A stretch of DNA of 64,000 bases from Pseudomonadota bacterium (GTDB lineage Bacteria > Desulfobacterota > Desulfobulbia > Desulfobulbales > JAGXFP01), in the NCBI GenBank assembly GCA_018823285.1, contig JAHJIQ010000016.1, positions 43,300 to 107,299 on the forward strand, read 5' to 3'. Every line of letters begins with the position of its first letter. The first letter of the stretch is position 1. A program made the translations under genes and the position numbers. The notes under the pieces are model-generated. The model was not told the origin of the DNA, ran no database searches, and worked only from the letters and a program-made list of their open reading frames with translations. This document shows, in pieces, positions 8,739 to 18,297 of this stretch.

Positions 8739-10121
8739 TTACAGGCCCAGAGATTTTTCGGCATCGGCCACTGCCTTTTCAACCCGGCTTGTTGAAGTGC
8801 CTCCCGTGGATGTTCTGCTGTTTACAGAGCCCTCGACAGTCAGGAGGACGAAAATATCTTCATCGATATCTGCAGAAAAAACTCTCAGTTCATCAAGGGT
8901 GAGATCAGTCAGGTCCTTTCCCTGGTCAATACAGTAGGCGACACTCTTGCCGACGATGGAATGGGCTTCACGGAAGGGGATGTTTTTGCCCACCAGATAG
9001 TCGGCCATATCCGTTGCCGTCATGTACCCGCCGCCACTGACGGCATTTGCCAGCCGGGCGGTGTTGAATTCGGTATGATTCAGCATTTCGGCGGTAATTG
9101 AAAGACAGGCGCTCACCGTGTCGATGGTGTCAAAAAGAGGCTCCTTGTCTTCCTGCAGGTCACGGTTATAGGTGAGCGGCAGCCCTTTCATGATGGTCAG
9201 CAGGGAGACCAGATTACCGGTGACCCTCCCGGTTTTCCCTCGCACCAGCTCCGGGATGTCCGGGTTTTTCTTCTGCGGCATGATGCTGCTGCCGGTGCAG
9301 TAGCTGTCGGCAAGCCTCACAAAGGAAAATTCTTCACTGGACCAGAGAACAAGTTCCTCGGACAAACGGCTCAGGTGAATTTGGATAAGCGCTGCCGCCG
9401 AGGCAAATTCAATGGCAAAATCCCGGTCGCCGACGGTGTCCATGCTGTTGGCGGTGACGGCCGGAAAGCCAAGTTCTGCTGCCACTGATTCCCGGTCAAT
9501 GGGTAGACCTGTTCCCGCCAGTGCGGCAGAACCGAGGGGCATGATATTCACCCGTTTCAGGCAATCGGCGAGTCGCTGCCGGTCACGGCCGAACATTTCG
9601 AAATAGGCGAGAAGATGATGGGAAAGAAGGACGGGTTGCGCCCTCTGGAGGTGGGTGTAGCCCGGCATGATCACGCCAAGATTTTTCCTGGCCAGTTGCA
9701 CAAATGCCTTCTGTAGAGCGATGAGCAGGTCGGTCTGCTCGGCAATTACATCTCGTAGATAGAGGCGGATATCAAGAGCCACCTGATCGTTTCTGCTTCT
9801 GGCGGTATGCAGTTTCATCCCTGCCGGGCCAATTTTTTCCACCAGCGCTTTTTCGATATTCATGTGAATATCTTCGAGTTCAGGGCGGAAGGTGAACCTG
9901 CCTTCTTCGATCTCCTTTTCGATTTCCTGCAGGCCGGCTATGATCCGACTGCTCTCTTCGTTACTGATCAATCCTTGTCTGCCGAGCATCCGGGCGTGGG
10001 CAATACTGCCCATGATGTCATGCCGGTAGAGGCGGGCGTCATAATCAATCGATGCGGTAAAGGATTCAACGGAGGCGGCGGTTCGCGATGAAAAACGTCC
10101 TCCCCAGAGCTTGTCGGACAT
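8739..10121 (-). CDS. argH: Argininosuccinate lyase
   Basis: ArgH splits argininosuccinate into arginine and fumarate, the last step of the pathway. The 460-residue protein belongs to the fumarase/aspartase superfamily. It opens with KLWGGRFSS, carries [13 protein letters not shown] near 103-115, a [10 protein letters not shown] block near 153-162, and the superfamily signature [12 protein letters not shown] around 276-287. The length is normal. It starts three bases after the argG stop, so the two are almost certainly one transcript. Confidence 0.96.
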   Translation of the reverse strand: MSDKLWGGRFSSRTAASVESFTASIDYDARLYRHDIMGSIAHARMLGRQGLISNEESSRIIAGLQEIEKEIEEGRFTFRPELEDIHMNIEKALVEKIGPAGMKLHTARSRNDQVALDIRLYLRDVIAEQTDLLIALQKAFVQLARKNLGVIMPGYTHLQRAQPVLLSHHLLAYFEMFGRDRQRLADCLKRVNIMPLGSAALAGTGLPIDRESVAAELGFPAVTANSMDTVGDRDFAIEFASAAALIQIHLSRLSEELVLWSSEEFSFVRLADSYCTGSSIMPQKKNPDIPELVRGKTGRVTGNLVSLLTIMKGLPLTYNRDLQEDKEPLFDTIDTVSACLSITAEMLNHTEFNTARLANAVSGGGYMTATDMADYLVGKNIPFREAHSIVGKSVAYCIDQGKDLTDLTLDELRVFSADIDEDIFVLLTVEGSVNSRTSTGGTSTSRVEKAVADAEKSLGL

Positions 10122-10124
10122 GGC

Positions 10125-11336
10125 TTAACCTATGTTTTTTTGGATCAGGGCATTGATGGTGAGCCGCAGGGCGTTCAGGCGAATAAAGCCGCCGGCGTCC
10201 GATTGGGTGTAAACATTGTCCTCTTCAAAAGTTGCAAAGCTTTCCTGGTAGAGAGAGTTGATCGATTTGCGGCCTACGGGAATGCAGTTTCCCTTGTACA
10301 GTTTCAGCCGTACAACCCCGTTGACCATTGTCTGGCATTCATCCATGGTCTTCTGCAGGAGCCTCATTTCCGGCGAGAACCAGAAACCGTTATAGATGAG
10401 CTCGGAGTACCTGGGCACCAGACTGTCCCGGATCTTCATGACCTCCCGGTCAAGGGTGATGGTTTCAAGATCGCGGTGGGCGGCTCGGAGAATGGTGCCG
10501 CCGGGTGTTTCGTAAACTCCGCGGGATTTCATGCCGACGAAGCGATTTTCCACCAGATCAAGGCGGCCGATTCCGTTCTCGCCGCCCAGTCGGTTCAGCC
10601 GGGCCAGCAGATCAGCCGGTGAAAGCTTCTCCCCATCAATGGCCACCGGGCTGCCGGCAGCAAAGTCAATCTCGATGTAGGTCGGTTTATCCGGAGCGGC
10701 CTCGGGTGAGCAGCTGAGCTTGAACATGCTCTCCTCCGGTTCATTCCAAGGGTCTTCGAGCAGCCCTCCTTCAAAACTGATGTGCAGCAGATTTTCATCG
10801 GAACTGTATGGGTTTTTTTTGGTTGTCGGAACCGGGATCCCGTGTTTCTCTGCGTAAGCCATCAGCTTGGTCCGGGAGTTAAGGTCCCAGGTGCGCCATG
10901 GGGCAATGATCTTCAACTTCGGGTTCAATGCCATATAGGTGAGTTCAAAACGCACCTGATCGTTTCCCTTGCCGGTGGCGCCATGGCTCACCGCATCACC
11001 ATTTTCCAGTTCGGCGATTCGGACCTGTTCCTTGGCAATAATCGGTCTCGCCAGAGAGGTGCCGAGCAGATAAGATCCCTCGTAAATGGCATTGGCCCGG
11101 AAAGCGGGGAAAACATAATCGCGGACAAACTCTTCCCTGAGGTCGGAAATGATGACTTTTTCCGCTCCGGTGGCAAGCCCTTTTTCACGGACCTTGTCCC
11201 AATCCTCATGCTGCCCGACGTCAGCGGCATAGGCGATGACGGAACACCTGTATTCTTCTTTCAGCCATTTGAGGATAACCGAGGTATCCAGGCCACCTGA
11301 ATACGCCAGAACGATTTTTTTGATGTCAGCAGCCAT
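10125..11336 (-). CDS. argG: Argininosuccinate synthase
   Basis: ArgG joins citrulline and aspartate using ATP. The start at 11336 gives 403 residues beginning [19 protein letters not shown], where SGGLDTS is the PP-loop for ATP. The frame stays open 40 codons further upstream, but that segment runs into argF and is not part of the family. Downstream blocks such as [22 protein letters not shown] and the C-terminal [15 protein letters not shown] are typical. It follows argF by 25 bases. Confidence 0.96.
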   Translation of the reverse strand: MAADIKKIVLAYSGGLDTSVILKWLKEEYRCSVIAYAADVGQHEDWDKVREKGLATGAEKVIISDLREEFVRDYVFPAFRANAIYEGSYLLGTSLARPIIAKEQVRIAELENGDAVSHGATGKGNDQVRFELTYMALNPKLKIIAPWRTWDLNSRTKLMAYAEKHGIPVPTTKKNPYSSDENLLHISFEGGLLEDPWNEPEESMFKLSCSPEAAPDKPTYIEIDFAAGSPVAIDGEKLSPADLLARLNRLGGENGIGRLDLVENRFVGMKSRGVYETPGGTILRAAHRDLETITLDREVMKIRDSLVPRYSELIYNGFWFSPEMRLLQKTMDECQTMVNGVVRLKLYKGNCIPVGRKSINSLYQESFATFEEDNVYTQSDAGGFIRLNALRLTINALIQKNIG

Positions 11337-11361
11337 TCTGTCTCCGAAAGTAGTCTTGAGC

Positions 11362-12273
11362 TTATGATAAATGTAGGGCGAGGATTGCCTTGTGGATGTG
11401 CATTTTGTTTTCAGCCTGGTCAAAGGCCACGCATTGCGGGCCTTCAAGAACTTCATCGGTGATCTCTTCTCCCCGGTGGGCGGGCAGGCAGTGAAGGACG
11501 ATGGTGTCCTTTTTTGCCTCCTGCAGCAGAGTGTTGTTCACCTGGTATTTCTGAAATGTCTTGAGCCGGGCCTCGTATTCGCTCTCCTGGCCCATGCTGG
11601 CCCAGACATCGGCATTGATTACATCGGCATCTCTGACCGCGTGGACCGGGTCGCGCATCAATTCGATCCTGCCAAGACCTTCAGCCTGAGCCGCAGCAAG
11701 GATTTCCTGATCGGGTTCATAGCCTTCCGGGCAGGCAAGGCTGAGGTTGAAACCGAGTCGCCCTGCTGCCTGGATCCATGAGTTGGCCATGTTGTTGCCG
11801 TCTCCCACCCAGGCAATGTTCAGGTCTTCGATCTTCCCTTTCTTCTCGATCACCGTCATGACATCGCTCAGGATCTGACAGGGATGGTGTTTGTCGGTCA
11901 GGGCGTTGATCACCGGGATTGATGAGTACTTGGCCAGTTCGTCGACGATCTCCTGGCCGAAGGTTCTGACCACCAGGCCGTCAACATATCGGTCCATGAC
12001 CCGGGCCATGTCTTTCAGGGGTTCGTTGCGGGCCAGCTGGGTATCCTTACTGGCAAGATAGATCACCTGGCCGCCAAGACCGTACATGGCGGCCTCGAAA
12101 GAAACTCTGGTTCGGGTTGAAGGTTTCTCGAACACCATGCCGATGATTTTTCCTGCCAGTTGTTGGTGGCGGATTCCCGCCGTGCTTTCTCCTTTCAGTT
12201 GCAGCGCGAGGTCAAGATACTCGGTCAGCTGTGTCTTGTCGAAGTCCCAGAGTGATAGAAGATGTCGGGTCAT
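11362..12273 (-). CDS. argF: Ornithine carbamoyltransferase
   Basis: ArgF makes citrulline from ornithine and carbamoyl phosphate. With a start at 12273 the protein has 303 residues beginning [16 protein letters not shown]. The carbamoyl-phosphate loop STRTRVSFE is near residue 50, HPCQILSD near 128, and the ornithine-binding [10 protein letters not shown] near 265. The reading frame is open for 15 more codons upstream without family similarity. A 308-base gap separates it from argD, so argF may have its own promoter in addition to read-through from argB-argD. Confidence 0.95.
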   Translation of the reverse strand: MTRHLLSLWDFDKTQLTEYLDLALQLKGESTAGIRHQQLAGKIIGMVFEKPSTRTRVSFEAAMYGLGGQVIYLASKDTQLARNEPLKDMARVMDRYVDGLVVRTFGQEIVDELAKYSSIPVINALTDKHHPCQILSDVMTVIEKKGKIEDLNIAWVGDGNNMANSWIQAAGRLGFNLSLACPEGYEPDQEILAAAQAEGLGRIELMRDPVHAVRDADVINADVWASMGQESEYEARLKTFQKYQVNNTLLQEAKKDTIVLHCLPAHRGEEITDEVLEGPQCVAFDQAENKMHIHKAILALHLS

Positions 12274-12508
12274 AAGCGTATTCTCTGCTTGGCTTTCTGC
12301 AAAATCAGGGCAATGCATGAGCCGGCGGCCAGTTTAAAAGTTTGATGAATCTTGCTGCCGGCCCGGAACAAATTGTGAGACCGACAAAATAATATGGGCC
12401 CAATCATTGAGCTGCAGGGCCGGATGTGCAGCGTGATTGAGCCGACTGTTGATCGAAATAGATTTTTTCCCGACAATACGAAGCCCCTTGTTCGCCGGGA
12501 AACATGTA

Positions 12509-12551
12509 CCATTACAAAAAAAGAAACGAATTTGCAAAGCTTTTGTAATGG
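12509..12551. repeat. 11-bp perfect inverted repeat in the argD-argF gap
   Basis: CCATTACAAAA (12509-12519) and TTTTGTAATGG (12541-12551) are exact reverse complements with a 21-base spacer. It is the only clear structure in the 308-base gap 12274-12581. It lies 31 bases downstream of the argD stop. No run of T follows the second arm on the minus strand, so it is not a canonical terminator; a protein-binding site or mRNA end structure are open options. No protein-coding gene is convincing in this gap. Confidence 0.6.
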
Positions 12552-12581
12552 AAGAACACGAGGTTGAAGGACGGTCGGGGG

Positions 12582-13778
12582 TTAGTGATTTTCAGAAAAG
12601 ATCACGTCCAGCTCATGGTGGAGGATGTCGATGTCCGCATGGCTGATGATCAGCGGTGGCAGGAAACGCAATGCCTTGTTGCCGGCGAAATTGGCCAGGA
12701 TCCGTCGTGCGAACAACTTGTTGATGATCTCCGTTCCTTTGCAGATATACTCCGGTGAGAGGACCAGCCCCTGGATCAGGCCGAGGCCGCGAACGCTGAT
12801 GGCGATTTCCGGGTAGCGGGAGACCAGGTCGGCAAGCCTGGCGGCAAGATATCCGCCTTTTTCTCGAACCTGTTCAAGGAAATCTCCGGCCAGCAGGGTT
12901 TTTACCACCACCGTGGCTGCCGCAGAAGCAATGGGGTTGCCACCGAACGTTGAAGCGTGGCTTCCCGGATCAAATGATGCCGCCACCTCTTCTCTGGCAA
13001 GCACTGCGCCGATGGGCAGGCCGTTGGCCATGGCTTTGGCAAGGGTCATGACATCGGGAGTGATTCCGAATTGTTCATAGGCAAAGAGGGTCCCGGTTCG
13101 GCCCATGCCGACCTGCACCTCATCAAAGATCAGCAGCAGGTTATGCTTGTTACAGAGGGCACGGATCGCCGCAAGATATTCTTTCTCCAGGGGGCGAACC
13201 CCGCCTTCTCCCTGTAAAGGCTCACAGAGGATAGCGCAGGTTTTCGCGGAAACAAGATTCGTCAGAGCTTCGATATCACCAAAGGGAGCATGGATGAAGC
13301 CGATCGGCAGCGGTTCGAAACCTTTGTGGAATTTTGGTTGGCCGGTGGCGGCAATGGCTGCCAGGGTCCGGCCGTGAAAGGAACTCTCAAGGGAAATAAT
13401 CTCATACCGGCCTTCACCGCCGTGTTTGCGGGCAAGTTTAATGGCGGCCTCATTGGCTTCGGCGCCGCTGTTGCACATGAAAACCCGGTCGGCAAATGAG
13501 TGTGCGATCAGCAATTCGGCAAGCTCTGTCTGCGGCAGCGTGTGATAGAGGTTCGAAACATGAGCCAGTTTCCCGGCCTGGTTGCAGATGGCCTGCGTGA
13601 CTGCCGGGTGGCAGTGGCCGAGGCTGCAGACCGCAATCCCGGAGAGAAAGTCGAGGTATTCATTGCCTTCGGCATCTTTGAGCCGACAGCCTTTTCCTTC
13701 GACCATCGCCACCGGATAGCGGCTGTAGGTATTCATGAAAAGGCGGCTGCTCTTTTCAATGATGTCGATATTTTTCAC
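12582..13778 (-). CDS. argD: Acetylornithine aminotransferase
   Basis: ArgD is a class III PLP aminotransferase acting on N-acetylornithine; relatives also act on succinyl-diaminopimelate, though here DapL makes that role unnecessary. The 398-residue protein shows [16 protein letters not shown] near 102-117, the [14 protein letters not shown] block near 216-229 and the Schiff-base lysine in [12 protein letters not shown]. The start is GTG at 13778, overlapping the argB stop by four bases (GTGA), a coupled junction. The C-terminal [15 protein letters not shown] pattern is usual. Confidence 0.95.
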   Translation of the reverse strand: MKNIDIIEKSSRLFMNTYSRYPVAMVEGKGCRLKDAEGNEYLDFLSGIAVCSLGHCHPAVTQAICNQAGKLAHVSNLYHTLPQTELAELLIAHSFADRVFMCNSGAEANEAAIKLARKHGGEGRYEIISLESSFHGRTLAAIAATGQPKFHKGFEPLPIGFIHAPFGDIEALTNLVSAKTCAILCEPLQGEGGVRPLEKEYLAAIRALCNKHNLLLIFDEVQVGMGRTGTLFAYEQFGITPDVMTLAKAMANGLPIGAVLAREEVAASFDPGSHASTFGGNPIASAAATVVVKTLLAGDFLEQVREKGGYLAARLADLVSRYPEIAISVRGLGLIQGLVLSPEYICKGTEIINKLFARRILANFAGNKALRFLPPLIISHADIDILHHELDVIFSENH

Positions 13779-14656
13779 GCCACTATCTCCGTGCCGATTC
13801 CTTCATTGGTGAACAGTTCCAGGAGAACGGCATGTTCAAGCCGGCCGTCGATGATGTGGGCTTTGGGGACTCCCGCCCTGACCACGTCACGGCAGCAGGA
13901 GACTTTCGGGATCATCCCGCCGGTGACCAGGCCGGATTTAATTGCCAGGTCAACTTCACTGCAGGTCAGCGTTGAGATCAGGTTGCGATCCGTGTCCAAG
14001 ACACCGTCGACATCGGTCAGGAGAATGAGCTTTGCGGCATTCAGGTTCGCGGCCAGGGCTCCCGCCACCAGATCGGCGTTGATATTGTATGACTGGCCAT
14101 CCGGGCCGACGCCCACCGGGGCGATTACCGGAATGAAATCGCGTGCATCAATAGTGTTCAAGATGTCCGGGTTCACCTCGGTTACTTCACCGACCCGCCC
14201 GAGGTCAATGAGCTCCGGGGGGGCAGTGTCAACCTGGTCTTTCATGATCTGCATTTTTTTGGCCTTGATCAGATCGCCGTCGCGGCCGGAAAGGCCCACT
14301 GCCTTGCCGCCGTAGTAGTTGATCAGACCGACAATCTCCTTGTTGACCTTGCCGACCAGAACCATTTCAACCACATCCATGGTGGCGCCGTCGGTGACCC
14401 GCATCCCCTGAACGTAATCGGACTTGATGTTCATTTTGGCCAGAAATTTGTTGATCTGCGGGCCGCCACCGTGAACAATAATCGGATTCAGACCGATGTA
14501 TTTCATCAGGATCATGTCCAGGGCGAAGTTTTTTTTCAGTTCTTCATCGACCATGGCGTGGCCGCCGTATTTGATGACAATTTTGCGACCTGAAAACTCC
14601 TTGATATAGGGAAGGGCCTCGATCAGGATTTTGGCTTTTTCGATAATCTTTTGCAT
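13775..14656 (-). CDS. argB: Acetylglutamate kinase
   Basis: ArgB phosphorylates N-acetylglutamate, the usual feedback-controlled step when acetylglutamate is recycled. The 293-residue protein begins with an N-terminal helix ([21 protein letters not shown]), a feature of arginine-sensitive hexameric forms. It then has [10 protein letters not shown] near 29-38 and [11 protein letters not shown] near 62-72. The ribosome site in front is weak. A 34-codon ORF with a much better site ends 26 bases upstream. It heads the arg-lys gene train. argC, argJ and argA are not in the window. Confidence 0.95.
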   Translation of the reverse strand: MQKIIEKAKILIEALPYIKEFSGRKIVIKYGGHAMVDEELKKNFALDMILMKYIGLNPIIVHGGGPQINKFLAKMNIKSDYVQGMRVTDGATMDVVEMVLVGKVNKEIVGLINYYGGKAVGLSGRDGDLIKAKKMQIMKDQVDTAPPELIDLGRVGEVTEVNPDILNTIDARDFIPVIAPVGVGPDGQSYNINADLVAGALAANLNAAKLILLTDVDGVLDTDRNLISTLTCSEVDLAIKSGLVTGGMIPKVSCCRDVVRAGVPKAHIIDGRLEHAVLLELFTNEGIGTEIVA

Positions 14657-14682
14657 GGTAGACGTTCTGTATCCGTTTGGAT

Positions 14683-14787
14683 TTATCTTTTCCGCATCTG
14701 GTCACATCTTCCGGGTATTGAGACCGCCGGATGTTGCACGGGGAACAACAATGTTTCCGAGACCGGTGATTCTTGCCCGGCAATCAT
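14683..14787 (-). CDS. 34-codon ORF upstream of argB, possible leader peptide
   Basis: The minus strand carries GGGAGG five to six bases before an ATG at 14787, the best ribosome site in the region, followed by 34 codons and TAA at 14683. The peptide ends [10 protein letters not shown], so three of its last eight residues are arginine, two of them AGA codons. Its stop is 26 bases from the argB start. It has no similarity I recognise. A regulatory leader peptide sensing arginine is an inference; no clear terminator hairpin follows it, and it may also be chance. Confidence 0.4.
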   Translation of the reverse strand: MIAGQESPVSETLLFPVQHPAVSIPGRCDQMRKR

Positions 14788-14901
14788 AATTACCTCCCAT
14801 ATAGATGTAAAGAATATGTTGGAGGGAGAGTTGTTTTTGCCGGAGAAAGGCGGTGTTTCTTAAAAGGTGTTATTCGGGTGTGTTGATGGCTGTCGAGCTG
14901 G

Positions 14902-15116
14902 TTGAACATTCATAGCGAAAGGCATTCCCCGCAGCTCATGGAAGCGACTGCAAGGAGACTCGGAGTGTCGCAGCTCCCCTTACCGGAGTCTCACGCTGTT
15001 CGCTATCTGCTGGGGGGATAGTGAGCGAATTTGATGTAAGTAGCTTTCCATACGGAGATTCCCCGTGGCTGAAGTCACACTCCGTTTGCTATCTGCCGCG
15101 GGGAGCTTCAATTGAA
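14902..15116 (+). repeat. Dispersed repeat family 1, long copy (REP-like)
   Basis: This stretch shares three blocks with the reverse complement of 38363-38496. The left block is TTGAACATTCATAGCGAAA plus GCATTCCCCGCAGC. A middle block of about 50 bases contains GTGAGCGAAT, TGATGTAAGTA and CCATACGGAGATTCCCC. The right block is TATCTGCCGCGGGGAGC then TTCAAT. This copy carries about 80 extra bases after the left block, with their own short inverted repeats. GC-rich palindromic arms (CCCCGCAG and CCGCGGGG) suggest a folded REP-type element. It fills most of the 560-base gap between argB and lptA. Confidence 0.75.
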
Positions 15117-15217
15117 GCGCGGTCACAGAAGCGGGAAATAGCAGTTGCCCTGTTTACATTTATCGGTTCAGGAAGTAGATTGGGGCATTGTCCGGCAAGC
15201 AATTCTGGAGAGTGATA

Positions 15218-15769
15218 ATGGGTCTGGTGAACAAAAAAATATGTATCCCGGTGCTGCTTACGGCCTGTTTTCTGGCAGTCCAGAATGTGAGAGCGGTAAC
15301 CGCCGGCGACAAGGGTTCCAGCGGACCGATTCATATCGAAGCTGATCGGATGGAGTCGGAGCAGAACAAGAGCACCGTTCGTTTTTTCGGCAATGTTGAA
15401 GCGCGGCAGGTTGATCTTGTCATTCGTTCTGACGAAATGACCGTCCAGTATAAAAAGGATGAGGCCGGAGATGAGGCTCCTGTTGCGGCTGCAGCAACCA
15501 AGTCCATTGAAAAGTTGCTGGCAACGGGGCATGTCGAGATTATCAGGGAGGGTTGGGCGGCCACCGGTGACAAGGTGGATTATTTTTCAAGTGAACGAAA
15601 GGTTGTCCTGACCGGCAATACCAGAGTCTGGCAGGACAACAACATGGTGACCGGGGAAAGGATCACCCTCTATCTTGACGAGGGCAAAAGCATCGTCGAA
15701 AACAAGGGAGACACAGAGGGGGGCAGGGTCAAGGCTTTTTTCTATCCCGACTCCGGCCCCGGTAAATGA
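15218..15769 (+). CDS. lptA: LPS transport periplasmic bridge protein LptA
   Basis: LptA carries lipopolysaccharide across the periplasm between LptC and LptD. The ATG at 15218, with GGAG eight bases upstream, gives 183 residues. A signal peptide covers about 1-26. The OstA-like fold starts at GPIHIEADRMESEQ and goes on with short beta repeats (FFGNVEARQ, ATGHVEIIRE, YFSSERKVVLTGN). A TTG ten codons upstream is a poorer start. lptB overlaps the stop. The gene that usually precedes lptA in this neighbourhood, lptC, is missing; a REP-like repeat is found there instead. Confidence 0.9.
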   Translation: MGLVNKKICIPVLLTACFLAVQNVRAVTAGDKGSSGPIHIEADRMESEQNKSTVRFFGNVEARQVDLVIRSDEMTVQYKKDEAGDEAPVAAAATKSIEKLLATGHVEIIREGWAATGDKVDYFSSERKVVLTGNTRVWQDNNMVTGERITLYLDEGKSIVENKGDTEGGRVKAFFYPDSGPGK

Positions 15770-16506
15770 TAAAGGAATTTCAATTGTCGGTTCTCGAAAC
15801 GAAGTCCATCGTCAAGCAGTATAAAAAAAGGCGGGTGGTTGATGGTATCAGCCTCAAGGTGGAAACCGGAAAGGTTGTCGGCATGCTCGGTCCCAACGGT
15901 GCGGGGAAAACCACGTCGTTTTATACCATAGCCGGATTTATCAGGCCTGATTCCGGGGCGGTGTTGTTGGATGGCGAGGACATTACTTCACTGCCGATCC
16001 ACAAGAGGGCGCTGAAGGGCATCTCATACCTGGCCCAGGATTCCTCGGTGTTCAAGAAATTGACCGTTGAGGAAAATGTGCGGATTGTTCTCGAACCCCT
16101 TGGTCTTTCCAGAAAGGAGATCCGTAACCGGATCGACCAGCTGATGGGTGATCTGAAGATCGGCTATCTCGCCAAGAACAAGGCCCATTCACTGTCCGGA
16201 GGGGAAAGACGCCGGACCGAGATCATGCGGGCCCTTGCCACCAACCCGAAATTCATTCTCCTGGATGAACCGTTTGCCGGGATAGATCCTCTGTCGGTCA
16301 CCGACCTGCAACAGATCATTACCGACCTTAAAGAGCGAGGTCTCGGGGTACTCATCTCCGACCACAATGTGCGGGAGACCCTGTCGGTTTGTGATTTTGC
16401 CTATATCGTCAGCAGCGGTCGGATTCTTACCAGCGGCAGGGCGGAGGAAGTAGTGAACAGTGATGAGGCAAGACAGATGTACCTCGGGGAAAATTTTAAA
16501 ATGTAA
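15766..16506 (+). CDS. lptB: LPS export ABC transporter ATP-binding protein LptB
   Basis: LptB is the cytoplasmic ATPase that drives lipopolysaccharide extraction with LptFG. The 246-residue protein shows Walker A GPNGAGKTT near 43-51, a Q-loop in SYLAQDSSVFKKLTVEEN, the signature LSGGERRR and Walker B ILLDEPFAGIDP. PFAGIDP after Walker B is characteristic of LptB. The start overlaps the lptA stop (ATGA). The first nine codons may be an extension; the family usually begins near the LETKSIVKQYKKRRVV segment. Confidence 0.95.
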   Translation: MIKEFQLSVLETKSIVKQYKKRRVVDGISLKVETGKVVGMLGPNGAGKTTSFYTIAGFIRPDSGAVLLDGEDITSLPIHKRALKGISYLAQDSSVFKKLTVEENVRIVLEPLGLSRKEIRNRIDQLMGDLKIGYLAKNKAHSLSGGERRRTEIMRALATNPKFILLDEPFAGIDPLSVTDLQQIITDLKERGLGVLISDHNVRETLSVCDFAYIVSSGRILTSGRAEEVVNSDEARQMYLGENFKM

Positions 16507-16581
16507 AAATACGATGGCGATTAATCCTGCGGCACTTTAAAACAGCTTGCCAGCAGAACGGTTAAGTAAGATAATACCCCC

Positions 16582-18048
16582 ATGGCCCTGGAACTCAGAC
16601 AACAGCTAAAATTAGCCCAGCAACTGGTGATGACCCCCCAGCTGCAGCAGGCAATAAAACTACTCCAGCTTTCCCGACTTGAACTGGCCGCGACCATTCA
16701 AGAGGAGCTCGACCAGAACCCGCTTCTCGAGGATATCGGTCTGTCAGCCGATCAGGAAAACGGAGATGCGCGGGAAAGGGAGGCGGGCGCCGAAGACTTT
16801 CAGTCCGACCAGGAGTTTACCCAGGTAACCACCGAAGTGAGGATGGACACCAATTCCTCCCTGCAGGAAATCAACTGGCAGGATTATGCCAATGAGTATG
16901 AGCCCCTGCCGTCATTTAAACCAAGCGAGGAAAGTGACCTCCCCTCAAGGCTGGATATTCTCACCAGCAAGCCTGATTTGCAGTCCCATCTGCAGTGGCA
17001 GCTGAACCTTACCGCCGTCGGCGACGAGGAGGTGGAAGTTGGGGAGTACATCATCGGCAACCTGAACCGGGACGGATTTCTGGAAGTTGATCTGGAAACC
17101 ATCATGCAGGAAACCGGGTGCGATCACGATACTGCCGAGTATATGGTCGAGCTGATCCAGGATATGGACCCGGCGGGCATCGCCGCCCGCTCCATTCAGG
17201 AATCCCTTCTGCTGCAGCTGGAAAGGCTTGATCTGGACAAGAGCCTCGCGGCGACCATTGTCCGCGACCATCTCTCTCTGATGGAGACCAGAAATTACGC
17301 GGGAATCGTCAAGGCAACCGGTCGCAGCAAACAGAGTGTCCAGGAGGCGATCGATGTGATCGTCAGCCTCGATCCTTTCCCCGGCCGTCAGTATTCAGAC
17401 GAGGAGCCCCAGTATATTACTCCCGATGTGTATGTCCACAAGGTGGACGGCGAATATGTGATCATGTTGAACGACGACGGGCTGCCCAGGTTGCGGATCA
17501 GTAATTTTTACCGGGATATTCTGAAGGGAGACAAGGCGGCGGGCGGGAGTACCAGAGAATATATCTCAGACAAGATGAAATCGGCGGCCTGGCTGATCAA
17601 GAGCATTCAGCAGCGGCAGCGTACCATTTACAAGGTGGTGGAAAGTATCATCAAGTTTCAGAAAGATTTTTTCGAAAGGGGCGTGGAACATCTCAAGCCC
17701 CTGGTGTTGCGGGATGTGGCGGAAGATATCGAGATGCACGAATCCACCATCAGCAGGGTCACCAACAACAAGTATGTCCACACCCCGCAAGGGACTTTCG
17801 AGCTGAAGTACTTCTTCACTTCTTCCATCGAGAGGCGGGACGGCGGGGACGCCATGTCATCGCTCAGCATCAAGAACCGGATCAAGGCGATCGTGCAGGA
17901 GGAAAACAGCGCGAAACCTTTGAGCGACAACGCCATTGCCGAGATCTTCGAGAAAGACAATATCAAGCTTGCCCGCCGTACCGTTGCCAAATATCGGGAA
18001 CAGCTTGGGATCCTGCCTTCAAAGCTTAGAAAAAGCCCCAGATTCTAA
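16582..18048 (+). CDS. rpoN: RNA polymerase sigma-54 factor
   Basis: A 488-residue sigma-54. Region I at the N-terminus is glutamine- and leucine-rich (LELRQQLKLAQQLVMTPQLQQ). An acidic region II follows at about 50-100. The core-binding and helix-turn-helix parts follow (HESTISRVTNNKYVHTP), and the RpoN box ARRTVAKYR sits near the C-terminus. Sigma-54 needs AAA+ enhancer-binding partners, none of which is encoded in this window. lptB and rpoN are neighbours in many proteobacteria. The usual next genes, hpf and ptsN, are absent; a repeat-bearing gap follows instead. Confidence 0.97.
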   Translation: MALELRQQLKLAQQLVMTPQLQQAIKLLQLSRLELAATIQEELDQNPLLEDIGLSADQENGDAREREAGAEDFQSDQEFTQVTTEVRMDTNSSLQEINWQDYANEYEPLPSFKPSEESDLPSRLDILTSKPDLQSHLQWQLNLTAVGDEEVEVGEYIIGNLNRDGFLEVDLETIMQETGCDHDTAEYMVELIQDMDPAGIAARSIQESLLLQLERLDLDKSLAATIVRDHLSLMETRNYAGIVKATGRSKQSVQEAIDVIVSLDPFPGRQYSDEEPQYITPDVYVHKVDGEYVIMLNDDGLPRLRISNFYRDILKGDKAAGGSTREYISDKMKSAAWLIKSIQQRQRTIYKVVESIIKFQKDFFERGVEHLKPLVLRDVAEDIEMHESTISRVTNNKYVHTPQGTFELKYFFTSSIERRDGGDAMSSLSIKNRIKAIVQEENSAKPLSDNAIAEIFEKDNIKLARRTVAKYREQLGILPSKLRKSPRF

Positions 18049-18210
18049 TAGATATCAGATAGATATCAGAAATATCCCGGTGGGGTGCGGTGCGTGTGTT
18101 CCCGCAAATCCGTCATTCCGGGTCTGGTCAAGATTCCAGTGAACCATAGCGGAAAGATAGATTCCGGTCCACGCCGTGAATAACGGAAAATGGGTTGGAA
18201 AATCAGGACT

Positions 18211-18291
18211 TTCACCCTACGGCTATAAGTCACGATGTCTCGCAAGCTCGCTTATCGGTACGAGCAGCCTCGCTGCTCAACTCAGCTTTAT
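18211..18291 (+). repeat. Dispersed repeat family 2, long copy
   Basis: The blocks CACCCTACGG, TATAAGT, ACGAGCAG, GCTGC and ACTCAGCTTTAT recur in the same order at 38572-38630. This copy carries about 24 more bases in the middle (TCTCGCAAGCTCGCTTATCGG), which include a short palindrome, and the GAGCAGCCTCGCTGCTC stretch can fold on itself. It ends seven bases from the stop codon of the convergent phosphatase gene. The 160 bases before it, after rpoN, hold fragments like GTCATTCCGG and GATTCCGGTC, reminiscent of common degenerate intergenic repeats. Confidence 0.65.
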
Positions 18292-18297
18292 CAAGAC

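Noticed and set aside
12274..12581. Small protein genes in the argD-argF gap
   Set aside because: Two open frames of 67 and 80 codons exist, but both lack a ribosome site and read through the inverted repeat; no domain is visible.
13500..14315. A 271-codon plus-strand open frame across argD and argB
   Set aside because: Antisense to two complete arginine genes; serine- and arginine-rich translation typical of shadows.
14657..15217. An lptC gene hidden upstream of lptA
   Set aside because: No plus-strand frame there has a membrane anchor or an OstA-like pattern; the space is filled by the repeat.
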